Assembly (NCBI GenBank): GCA_002413305.1
Contig: DHWS01000021.1
Location: 48,805 to 82,954 of the forward strand
Direction of reading: 5' to 3'
Length of the DNA stretch: 34,150 bases
Source of the DNA: Actinobacteria bacterium UBA5176
GTDB lineage: Bacteria; Actinomycetota; UBA4738
The notes below the pieces were generated by a model. That model was not told the origin of the DNA. It searched no databases and saw nothing but the letters and a program-made list of their open reading frames with translations. The translations under genes and the position numbers were made by a program. Of the stretch, positions 23,783-30,939 are shown piece after piece (the first letter of the stretch is position 1; each line of letters opens with the position of its first letter).

Positions 23783-26640
23783 ACGCTGAACTCCGCCAGG
23801 TCTGGGTCGCCGCCGAGCCCTTCGATCTGGCCCTCACCGTCGCGAGCGGCCAGCACCAAGGGCTGGGCTAGCGTGCGCCGGGATTCGAGCTCCTTCCACA
23901 CCTCGGTGGCGTAGTCGACGCACAGGACGACGAGATCGCCTGCCCGGCTCCGGTCGAGAGCGCGGCGGGTGGCGTCCATCTCATCCAGCACGATCTCCAC
24001 GTTGCCCACCCGCGCTCCTCCCCGGACCGCTTCCTGGACGCCTTCCATGATGTGCGCGGCGGTCTCGCCCAGCTTGCGCCCGCGGGTGTTCTTGTCCTCA
24101 CGGATGATGATCTCGTCGAAGTGCCGCCCGGCGACCTTGCCCAGCTCGCGCATGTCTTCGTCCCGACGGTCGCCCGGCGTGGCCACCACCGCGACGCGGA
24201 GGTTCGCCTGCCAGGAGGGCACTCCCGGCGCTCCCCCCACCGGTGCCGAGGACGTCATCCGCTCCACGAAGTCCCCGACGGTCTCCAGGCCCGCGGCGTT
24301 GTGCGCATAGTCGATGAGGACCCGTACGCCGTTCAGCTCGAACAGGTTCAGCCGGCCGGGCGCCTGGTAGATCGACGTGCTGAATGAACGCAATCCCTGG
24401 CGGATGTCGTGGATGTGGGCGCCGGCGGCGTGGGCGGCGGCGGCAGCGGCGAGGGCGTTCGCCACCATCATCCGGGCTCGCCCTTCGAACGTGACCGGAA
24501 GCTGGTGGACCCACCCGATCGGCATGATCCTGCGGCCCTCTCTGATCACCATCATCTCGCCGCGCGGACCGGATTGGAGCGAGACCGCCTTCCTCCCGCG
24601 GCGGACCCAGCGCTCGACCAGCTCGTTCTTCTCCTGCATCGTGAAAAGGACGACCGATCCGCTGCAATGCTTGCGCATGTCGGCCACCAGTGGGTCGTCG
24701 GCGTTCAGGACCGCGTACCCCGTGCGCGGGACCGCCTCCACGACCACCCGCTTCACCGCGGCGAGCTGTTCGACCGAATGCACGTCCTTCAGCCCGAGGT
24801 GATCGCCGGTCACGTTCGTCACCACGGCCACGTCGTTCCGCTGGTAGCCCAGGCCTTCCCGGAGGATGCCGCCGCGGGCGACCTCGAACACCGCGAAGTC
24901 GATCCGGGGATTCTGGAGGACCATCTGGGCGGACTTCGGCCCGCTGGCGTCGGCCCGCTTCACCAGCCGCTCGTCGAGGTAGATGCCGTCGGTCGAGGTC
25001 ATGCCGACCTTCTTGCCCATCCCTTTGAAGATGTGGGCGATCAACCGGACGGTGGTGGTCTTCCCATTCGAACCGGTCACCGCGATGATCGGGATGCGCG
25101 ACGGCGTGCCGGGTGGGAACAGCAGGTCCAGGACCGGCTTGGCCACGTACTGGGACTCGCCCTCGGTGGGATGTGTGTGCATACGAAAACCTGGCGCCGC
25201 GTTCACCTCGACGATGGCGCCCCCGGTCTCCCGGACGGGCTGGGAGATGTCCGGCGTCAGGAAGTCGATGCCGGCCACGTCCAATCCGACCACGCGGGCG
25301 GCCTCCTCGGCGATCTCGACGTTGTCCTCGTGCGCCTCCCACGTCCGATCGATGGAGATGCCACCGGTCGACATGTTGCCCGTGGAGGCCAGCTTCACGA
25401 AGGCCTCCGCCGGCGGCACGTCGTCGAGGCCGAACCCCTGCTTCTTCAACAGGCGCTCGGCCTCCTCGTCGATCTTGATCCGGGTCAGGACCTTCTCGTG
25501 GCCGATGCCGCGCCGGGGGTCGGCGTTGGTGATCTCGACGAGCTGTCGAACGGTGTGCTCTCCGTCGCCGATCACGTGCGCCGGGAGTCGCTGGGCGACG
25601 GCCACCATCTGCCCGCCGATCACCAGCACGCGGTAGTCGTTGCCGGTGACGTAGCTCTCCACCATGACCAGCGGCCGGCGGGCCTCTTTCAGTGACCGCT
25701 TGTACGCCGAACGCAACCCCCGTTCGTCCCGAAGATCCAGCATCACCCCGCGGCCGTGGTTCCCGTCGATCGGCTTGGTCACCACCGGGTAGCCGATGCG
25801 GCGGGCCGCGGCGGCCGCCTCGTCCTCGCTTTGAACAATCTCGCTACGGGGAACGGGCAACCCGGCGGAGGCCATGAGTTGCGTAGTGAGTTTCTTGTCG
25901 CCGGCGATGTCGACCGCGAGCGCGCCAGTCTTCGACGTCATCGTCGCCCGGATGCGCTGCTGGTACATCCCTTGCCCGAGCTGGACCAGCGAGGCCTCGT
26001 TCAGCCGGATCCACGGGATGTCCCGGCTCATCGCCTCGTCGATCAGGGCCTGGGTGGACGGCCCGAACGCCCGGCGCTCGGCCAGACGGATCAGGTTCTC
26101 GACCTCGTGTTCGAAGTCGAAGTCGGTCTCCGGCCGGACGAGATGGTTGACCAGACGGACGGCCAGCTCGCCGGCGGCCAGGCCTACGGACTCCTCGCCG
26201 TAGCCGTAGATGATGTTGTAGGTGCCGGGGTCGCCGGCGCTGCGGGTCTTCCCGCGCGGGATGTGGATGCCGGTCTCCCGTTGCAGCTCGAGCGCGATGT
26301 GCTCCGCGACGTGTCCGACCCACGTCCCGTCCGCCAGGCGCTCCAGGAACCCGCCGGGGCGACCGAGTGAGCAGGAGTGTTCGGCCAGGCCGGGCAGCAA
26401 CTCGACGAGCTGCTCGTTGAACCCGGGCAACGTGTTCGTCGGCCAGTGCTCGAGGGAGCCCAGGTCCACCAGCAGCCGGATGGCCGGCTCGTACGACCAG
26501 AAGTTCGGGCCACGGAGGACCTGGGTCTGGACGATCCTGAGGTCGGGTCCGGCGGGTGGCTTCTCCGCCGCCATCTCCCGCTTGGCGCGCTGGCGCTCCG
26601 ACCGCGTTCGGGTGCGCGAAACGGTCTCCTCGTCGCTCAC
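23779..26640 (-). CDS. cphA: Cyanophycin synthetase
   Basis: A 953-aa, three-module enzyme that builds multi-L-arginyl-poly-L-aspartate from Asp, Arg and ATP in the cytoplasm. The N-terminal domain (about 35-200) starts after a charged extension of some 33 residues not usual in the family. The ATP-grasp module (about 205-505), which adds Asp to the backbone, shows GYPVVTKPIDGNHGRGV (283-299) and EVNAAPGFRMHTHPT (478-492). The Mur-like module (about 515-930), which adds Arg, shows P-loop GSNGKTTT (523-530), FEVARGGILREGLGY, VVTNVTGDHLGLKDV, LIDYAHNAAG and IREDKNTRGR (846-855). The start is GTG, overlapping the cphB stop as GTGA. The TAG stop lies within the CTAG target duplication of the adjacent IS remnant, and the protein is not truncated. 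Confidence 0.96.
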   Translation of the reverse strand: MSDEETVSRTRTRSERQRAKREMAAEKPPAGPDLRIVQTQVLRGPNFWSYEPAIRLLVDLGSLEHWPTNTLPGFNEQLVELLPGLAEHSCSLGRPGGFLERLADGTWVGHVAEHIALELQRETGIHIPRGKTRSAGDPGTYNIIYGYGEESVGLAAGELAVRLVNHLVRPETDFDFEHEVENLIRLAERRAFGPSTQALIDEAMSRDIPWIRLNEASLVQLGQGMYQQRIRATMTSKTGALAVDIAGDKKLTTQLMASAGLPVPRSEIVQSEDEAAAAARRIGYPVVTKPIDGNHGRGVMLDLRDERGLRSAYKRSLKEARRPLVMVESYVTGNDYRVLVIGGQMVAVAQRLPAHVIGDGEHTVRQLVEITNADPRRGIGHEKVLTRIKIDEEAERLLKKQGFGLDDVPPAEAFVKLASTGNMSTGGISIDRTWEAHEDNVEIAEEAARVVGLDVAGIDFLTPDISQPVRETGGAIVEVNAAPGFRMHTHPTEGESQYVAKPVLDLLFPPGTPSRIPIIAVTGSNGKTTTVRLIAHIFKGMGKKVGMTSTDGIYLDERLVKRADASGPKSAQMVLQNPRIDFAVFEVARGGILREGLGYQRNDVAVVTNVTGDHLGLKDVHSVEQLAAVKRVVVEAVPRTGYAVLNADDPLVADMRKHCSGSVVLFTMQEKNELVERWVRRGRKAVSLQSGPRGEMMVIREGRRIMPIGWVHQLPVTFEGRARMMVANALAAAAAAHAAGAHIHDIRQGLRSFSTSIYQAPGRLNLFELNGVRVLIDYAHNAAGLETVGDFVERMTSSAPVGGAPGVPSWQANLRVAVVATPGDRRDEDMRELGKVAGRHFDEIIIREDKNTRGRKLGETAAHIMEGVQEAVRGGARVGNVEIVLDEMDATRRALDRSRAGDLVVLCVDYATEVWKELESRRTLAQPLVLAARDGEGQIEGLGGDPDLAEFSV

Positions 26641-27638
26641 TCCGACGCCTCGCGTTCCGTCCGCGCCCGCCGCGCGCGGGCCTGTCGCCGGTCGAGCACG
26701 AAGCTGTTCGCGCCCTCCGCCGCGATCTCCTGGGACAGCCGCCGGAGCCGACGCCGCTGCGATTCGGGCACGTGCATGGCCTTCGGCGTGGTGTCGAACG
26801 CCGGCGGGAGCAGCGTGCGCGACGACAGGTCGAACCGGTACCCGGCCGGGAGCGAGTGGAGGATGGCGCCCGAGACCATCATCGGGCGGTGGGCCTTGAT
26901 CTGGAAGGCGTCGGTGACGATGTGCGAACCGTCCACCACCGTCACCGCGCCTCGACCGATGACCTCGAACGTCTGGTCCGGGTAGACGATGGCAGCGGTA
27001 TCCTCGTCCAGCCCGATCCCGACCAGGCCCGGCGACTGTGCGACCACAGCCAGCAACCGTCCCAGCCGGGTGCGCTGTTCGAAATGCTGGTCGATGACCA
27101 CGTTCCGGAGCAGTCCGAGACCGGCCGAAACCTGCGCCATGCGGTGTTTCGGCGTCGCGCCGGATGCGCCGAACGCCATCATGTGGGTGCTGACCGCGCT
27201 GGCCCCGGCCGACGTTCCGGCCACCACCGCGCCGCGTTGATGCTCCCGGAGGATCGCGTCGCCGAGCTTCGTCCCGCCCACCACTGATGAGAGCCGGAGC
27301 TGGTTGCCACCGGTCAGGAAGATCCCGGTAGCCCCCTTCAGGACGGCCGCGAGCTCGGAGTTCTGTGCCTCCGCCCTGGTCAGCGGGCGGATCCCCGAGA
27401 CCTCGCCGGCGCCGAGTGCGGTGAACAGCTCCCGGTACAGGCCGGTGGCCTCCTCTCCCAGGCTGGAAGCGGTGCTGACCACCACGATGTGCCCGTCCTG
27501 ACCGCCGGCCGTCTTCACGAACCGGTTCAGGATGACGCGGTCGCGGAGCTTGTCTTCTGCGCCCCCGATAACCATGACGGGACCAGGCCGCAACTGATCG
27601 GCCGGATGATCGGGGTGTCCTGACGGCGCAGCGCCCAT
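26637..27638 (-). CDS. cphB: Cyanophycinase
   Basis: A 333-aa S51-family serine exopeptidase that cuts cyanophycin to beta-Asp-Arg dipeptides. The nucleophile is S143 in AGTSAGASAVS. The diagnostic DQHFEQRTRLGRLL (183-196) and FLTGGNQLRLSS (107-118) are present. No signal peptide is seen, so it acts inside the cell on stored polymer. The C-terminal end is extended and basic (RRQARARRARTERE). TAGACT (27648-27653, minus strand) lies nine bases before the ATG at 27638, supporting this start as near-leaderless. It is the first gene of a two-gene operon with cphA; gene order cphB-cphA with a four-base overlap implies synthesis and breakdown are made together. Confidence 0.95.
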   Translation of the reverse strand: MGAAPSGHPDHPADQLRPGPVMVIGGAEDKLRDRVILNRFVKTAGGQDGHIVVVSTASSLGEEATGLYRELFTALGAGEVSGIRPLTRAEAQNSELAAVLKGATGIFLTGGNQLRLSSVVGGTKLGDAILREHQRGAVVAGTSAGASAVSTHMMAFGASGATPKHRMAQVSAGLGLLRNVVIDQHFEQRTRLGRLLAVVAQSPGLVGIGLDEDTAAIVYPDQTFEVIGRGAVTVVDGSHIVTDAFQIKAHRPMMVSGAILHSLPAGYRFDLSSRTLLPPAFDTTPKAMHVPESQRRRLRRLSQEIAAEGANSFVLDRRQARARRARTEREASE

Positions 27639-27647
27639 CCGCAGGCC

Positions 27648-27797
27648 AGTCTACCGACTGGGTTGGAGCGGGGACAGGACGGCTTCGGGAACCAGGCGAG
27701 CGGATCTCGATCGCGAGACGGGCCCTCCGGGGCCGTCTCGCACTTTCGCGGCTCCTCGGGCGAGGTGGGCGTTCCGCCGAACCTCAGCGCGTACCCT
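27648..27797. promoter_or_regulatory. Divergent promoters of cphB and the DUF5317 gene
   Basis: TAGACT on the minus strand (27648-27653) serves cphB, and TACCCT on the plus strand (27792-27797) is six bases before the GTG at 27804. Neither has a clear -35. No operator palindrome was recognised in the 138 bp between them. Confidence 0.45.
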
Positions 27798-27803
27798 GGT
27801 GCC

Positions 27804-28475
27804 GTGCTGGTGATCATCGGTGCGCTGATCCTCGGTCTGGCCGCCGGCCTCTTGGCGGGTGGCAGTTTCACCGTGCTGTCCGAGACCCATTTCCGGTGGT
27901 GGGGCCTGGCCCTGCTGGGGCTGGTTATGCAGCTGATCCCGATCCCCTCGTCGAGCACCGGCGGGCACCGGCTGGGCGTGGTCGTCCTCGTGGCTTCGTA
28001 CGCTGTCCTGCTGGCGTTCGTCGCTGCGAACATCCGGTTCGGCGGGTTCGCGTTGCTGGGGCTCGGTCTGGTGCTGAACGCGGTCGCCATCGGCGTCAAC
28101 GGGGGGATGCCGGTCAGCCCCGGCGCCATCCGTGCGGTGGAGGGTGTGCACGTCGCGCAAGGCGTCCGGCGGCTCGAGGAGCACGGTGGGGGGAAGCACC
28201 ATCTCCAGCGGCCGGGCGACAAGCTGATCCCGCTCACGGACGTCATCGGCATCGGGGGACCAGTGCGAAACGTGTTCAGTCCGGGCGACCTAGTCTCGAT
28301 GGTCGGGATGGCCTGGGTGGTCGCGGCGGCGACTCGAGGCCCCGCCGGCAAGCACGCTAGGCCGAGACGGCAGGGCGGTCCTTCGGATGCCGCTCAGCCG
28401 AGCGGTCCTCCACCTCATCCCACCGAAGCGGGCGAGGAAGGATGGCCGGACCGGTCGGCTCGGGGCCATCCGTAG
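27804..28475 (+). CDS. DUF5317 family membrane protein
   Basis: A 223-aa protein starting at GTG 27804. The start is chosen because the sequence enters the first membrane helix at once (MLVIIGALILGLAAGLLAGG) and a TACCCT box is six bases upstream; an open frame from 27663 adds 47 residues without family character. Three or four hydrophobic segments lie within residues 1-100 and one at about 165-178. The NGGMPVSPGAI and KLIPLTDVIGIGG segments are typical of DUF5317, a family of unknown function. The last 40 residues are proline- and charge-rich, and overlap the end of the convergent kinase gene by 119 bp. Confidence 0.82.
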   Translation: MLVIIGALILGLAAGLLAGGSFTVLSETHFRWWGLALLGLVMQLIPIPSSSTGGHRLGVVVLVASYAVLLAFVAANIRFGGFALLGLGLVLNAVAIGVNGGMPVSPGAIRAVEGVHVAQGVRRLEEHGGGKHHLQRPGDKLIPLTDVIGIGGPVRNVFSPGDLVSMVGMAWVVAAATRGPAGKHARPRRQGGPSDAAQPSGPPPHPTEAGEEGWPDRSARGHP

Positions 28476-30171
28476 CTTCCGCCGAACCCTCCGCGTGAAA
28501 GGGAGCCATCGTGTCCGGCGTGGCCGACGGCGAATGGGGGCTCGTGCCGACTCTCCCCCCCCGGGTCTCCGCTTCGGCCTCGCTCTCGCTCGCAGGCCTG
28601 GCGTCACCCCGAAGCTCGGGATGGTCCGCTCGCGGTCGGCGTCGGCGAAGGAGTCGATGCGTGACGCCAGGCCGGAGGGGGCCGGTGGTGGAACCGGTGG
28701 GAGGCTGCGGCGTGGGGTGCTCCTCCATCGGGTTGCCGTTCTCGGCGGAGGCCTGTGTGGCCTCTTCGACCCACACCCTGGGGAACGTGGCAGTGATGGC
28801 GGAACCGTGGCCCGGTGCGCTCTCCCTCGTGAAGGTTCCACCGGCGACGAGCGCTCGCTCCCGCATCATGACCGAGCCTAAGTGCCCTTCGGGCTGCGGG
28901 GCCGAAGTGTCGAAACCGTTGCCGTCGTCCTTGATGGAGAGCCGGACCCCATCGTCGGCCTCATGCAGCGAGATCCAGATGTTCCCGGCCTCGGCGTACT
29001 TGAGCGAGTTCGTGGCTGCCTCGCGGGCGATCTGGTAGATGAGGAGCTGGATCGGCGGGGGAAGCGCAACCTCGACCACGTCGGCGCTGATGCGCGTGGG
29101 TCCACCCCGGCTCATGTCATCCGCGAAGCTCTGGATCGCTTCGGCCAGACCCCTGCGGCCGATGGGCGATCGATGCAGGTCCCGGATGAGGGCACGGACC
29201 ATGTCGGAGGTCTGTTGCTTGGTCTGGAGGATACCGTCCAGGTCCCGGGTGACCGCATCGACCTCTCCCAGCTGGAGCCGTTTCTTGGCCATCTCGACCT
29301 GAAGGGTGAGGCGGAAGAGCTGTTGGGCGAGATCGTCGTGGAGGTAGCCGGCGATCTGCATCCGCTCGTCCTGTCGCTCCTCTGCCATCCGGTTCGAAAG
29401 CGCCCGCAGAACCTGTTCGCGGTCCTTGAGCTCCTTCCCCGCCTCCTCCAGGGCGAGGTTCCGGAAGAACATCTGCCGGGCGAAGATCAGCGGAAATATG
29501 AAGGCCGCGACGGAGAGTAATCCGACAGCGTCGTAGAGCCTCGCGATGACAAGACCAACGAATCCGAGACCTAGGTAGTTCAACAAGAACTCGTTGACGG
29601 CCCCGACCCGCAACTCCGACAAGACCTCCCGAACCGGACGCTTTCTCACGACTCGGATGAACGTCGCGACCAAAGCAACGTTCGCCAAGTAGGAGGATGC
29701 GGTGGCCAATGCCAGCGCGCCTGTCACGACATAAACAGATGCTCGAGAATCCGCCACGGCACTGAGGGTTAGCGTCCCGATGAACAATGAGATAGCCAGC
29801 TGTGATCGGTTGAAGAGGGCCGTAAGGATCGGAATGGTTCTCGCGACCTCCCTGGGGTCAGAGCTGCCGACAAAGGTGACCAGTGCGACGATCCAGGGAT
29901 CCCTATAAAGAATCGCGACCCCGAGGAGGATCGGGTAGCTCAGGCTCAGTCGGAGATCTTTGCTCACAGGGACTGGAAGCAACTCGACCACGGCGACAGT
30001 GATCGTCCAAAGAAGGAGGCTGGCCAAATTCTCCCTTGGCCGTGGATGAAGGAAGACAAGCGGCCGGCGAGAGATCTCCAAGGCGAGGCCGCCGATTACG
30101 GAAGCGACGACCAACAGCATGAACGCCAAGGCGGGCCTGTCTCTTGAGCCCTCTCTTATCCCATTTCCCAT
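28357..30171 (-). CDS. NarL-type sensor histidine kinase with long C-terminal tail
   Basis: A 604-aa kinase from ATG 30171; a TTG at 30207 with GAGGA upstream would add 12 residues. About seven membrane segments occupy residues 15-235. A helix then leads to the HisKA_3 dimerisation domain with H278 (ERMQIAGYLHDDLAQQLF). The HATPase_c domain has N388 (REAATNSLKYA), DDGNGFD (415-421) and a final ITATFP. It should autophosphorylate and pass phosphate to a NarL/LuxR-type regulator, none of which is encoded nearby. The catalytic part ends near residue 464, yet the frame runs on for 140 residues of proline-, arginine- and glutamate-rich sequence that its paralogue lacks. The membrane part is lower in GC than the rest of the window. 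Confidence 0.85.
   Translation of the reverse strand: MGNGIREGSRDRPALAFMLLVVASVIGGLALEISRRPLVFLHPRPRENLASLLLWTITVAVVELLPVPVSKDLRLSLSYPILLGVAILYRDPWIVALVTFVGSSDPREVARTIPILTALFNRSQLAISLFIGTLTLSAVADSRASVYVVTGALALATASSYLANVALVATFIRVVRKRPVREVLSELRVGAVNEFLLNYLGLGFVGLVIARLYDAVGLLSVAAFIFPLIFARQMFFRNLALEEAGKELKDREQVLRALSNRMAEERQDERMQIAGYLHDDLAQQLFRLTLQVEMAKKRLQLGEVDAVTRDLDGILQTKQQTSDMVRALIRDLHRSPIGRRGLAEAIQSFADDMSRGGPTRISADVVEVALPPPIQLLIYQIAREAATNSLKYAEAGNIWISLHEADDGVRLSIKDDGNGFDTSAPQPEGHLGSVMMRERALVAGGTFTRESAPGHGSAITATFPRVWVEEATQASAENGNPMEEHPTPQPPTGSTTGPLRPGVTHRLLRRRRPRADHPELRGDARPASESEAEAETRGGRVGTSPHSPSATPDTMAPFHAEGSAEATDGPEPTGPAILPRPLRWDEVEDRSAERHPKDRPAVSA
28595..28673. repeat. 13-bp perfect inverted repeat
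   Basis: GGCCTGGCGTCAC at 28595-28607 and GTGACGCCAGGCC at 28661-28673 are exact reverse complements with 53 bp between. They lie within the unusual tail-coding part of the histidine kinase gene. No transposase or recombinase is nearby. They could form a hairpin or mark an inverted segment. Confidence 0.7.
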
Positions 30172-30299
30172 GAGTCCACCCGGAGATCGGAACTTAGTGC
30201 CGTCCAAGGAATCCTCGGCGTCGATCGAGTGACAGGCAATCGGCCGTCTGCCCGAGTTCGTAGCCTACAGCACATGCTGTAGAGCGGGTGTACACTTGA

Positions 30300-30314
30300 C
30301 CCCCAAATGGGGGA
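30300..30314. promoter_or_regulatory. Palindrome CCCCCAAATGGGGGA upstream of the first kinase gene
   Basis: A 14-bp inverted repeat (CCCCC-AAAT-GGGGG), followed by A and then by another CCCCC. It lies 129 bp before the kinase start on the minus strand and 67 bp before a small ORF on the plus strand. It differs by one base from the site at 32492-32506. A TTGACC at 30296-30301 overlaps its left arm. Confidence 0.6.
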
Positions 30315-30380
30315 CCCCCGAAGATATGACCAAGTTAGGGCGAATGGCGGATATCACGAAGTGGGGAGGTGATTTTGCGG

Positions 30381-30464
30381 ATGAGAGCTTATCGGAGGGT
30401 CGCGATTGCTTTGGGATCGCTGGCTGCTCTCCTCGTAGCAGGTGGAGCACTCTGGAAGGTCTAG
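30381..30464 (+). CDS. Small basic membrane peptide (27 aa)
   Basis: ATG 30381 follows GGGGAGGTG (30362-30370) at ten bases, a strong Shine-Dalgarno. The peptide has a basic start (MRAYRRVA), a hydrophobic stretch IALGSLAALLVAGGALW that could span the membrane, and ends KV. It is too short for gene finders and I do not recognise it. It lies downstream of the CCCCCAAATGGGGGA palindrome and divergent from the histidine kinase. The ribosome site and membrane-like composition support translation; function is unknown. It could be a leader peptide, a kinase-modulating peptide or a chance ORF. Confidence 0.45.
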   Translation: MRAYRRVAIALGSLAALLVAGGALWKV

Positions 30465-30482
30465 CGGCCTCGGAGGTTAGGC

Positions 30483-30638
30483 ATGGTTCAGCCACGTCCC
30501 GGTGGGCTTTATGCTGGGGCGGTTTTGTGGTGTTTCGGGGGCGCCATGGAGCCTGTTCATGAGGCTTCGGGGCACGTAGAGGTCGAGCTGTCGTCCTCTG
30601 GGGTTCATCTTGCGAAGGAGCGGCTACCCCTGGGCTAA
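30483..30638 (+). CDS. Small ORF (51 aa)
   Basis: ATG 30483 has GGAGG at 30472-30476, six bases upstream, and begins 18 bases after the stop of the 27-aa ORF. The product starts MVQPRPGGLYAGAVLWCFGG, a short hydrophobic stretch with one Cys, followed by a polar region with HEASGHVEVELSSSG. No family is recognised. The tandem position behind another ORF with its own ribosome site suggests a two-cistron small transcript, but the coding evidence is thin. Confidence 0.3.
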   Translation: MVQPRPGGLYAGAVLWCFGGAMEPVHEASGHVEVELSSSGVHLAKERLPLG

Positions 30639-30763
30639 CCAGCCCTGCGCTAGGAGGCGGTAGGACAAGTCCCGCCGCGGCGGTCACTGGTTTGGTCAAC
30701 CGCCAAGCTTGTCGAAGACCATGCGGGTAGCGGAAGCGCGTCGACAACCATGACGAGTGCTAC

Positions 30764-30892
30764 CTAAGGAAGCAGTCGGGGAAAATCGAGGCGGAGTTGT
30801 AAGGGATGTGACGAAATGGCTCCGCCAAGGATCACGAGCCATGCGATCACAAACAGCCAGAAGAGGATTCGGACTCGTCGTGGCTCGCGCAC
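30764..30892 (-). CDS. Small membrane peptide (42 aa) downstream of the second kinase
   Basis: From GTG 30892 the peptide reads MREPRRVRILFWLFVIAW, then LVILGGAISSHPLQLRLDF, and stops at TAG. It has a basic N-terminus, one clear membrane helix of about 20 residues, and a short outer tail. It begins 47 bases after the stop of the second histidine kinase on the same strand, so it could share that transcript. The ribosome site is weak (AGGGG about 11 bases upstream). I do not recognise a family. Confidence 0.4.
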   Translation of the reverse strand: MREPRRVRILFWLFVIAWLVILGGAISSHPLQLRLDFPRLLP

Positions 30893-30939
30893 AACTGGGC
30901 TGCCCCTGGGGGTCGCTACTTCACTGCGACATCCTCATT

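Noticed and set aside
30265..30747. A 160-codon minus-strand open frame in the gap between the kinases
   Set aside because: It is proline- and arginine-rich with no domain, has no ribosome site that I can see, and lies opposite the small ORFs that do have good sites.
30901..30916. CCCCTGGGGG near the end of the second kinase gene
   Set aside because: The spacing is one base rather than four and the AAT core is absent, so it is not the same site.
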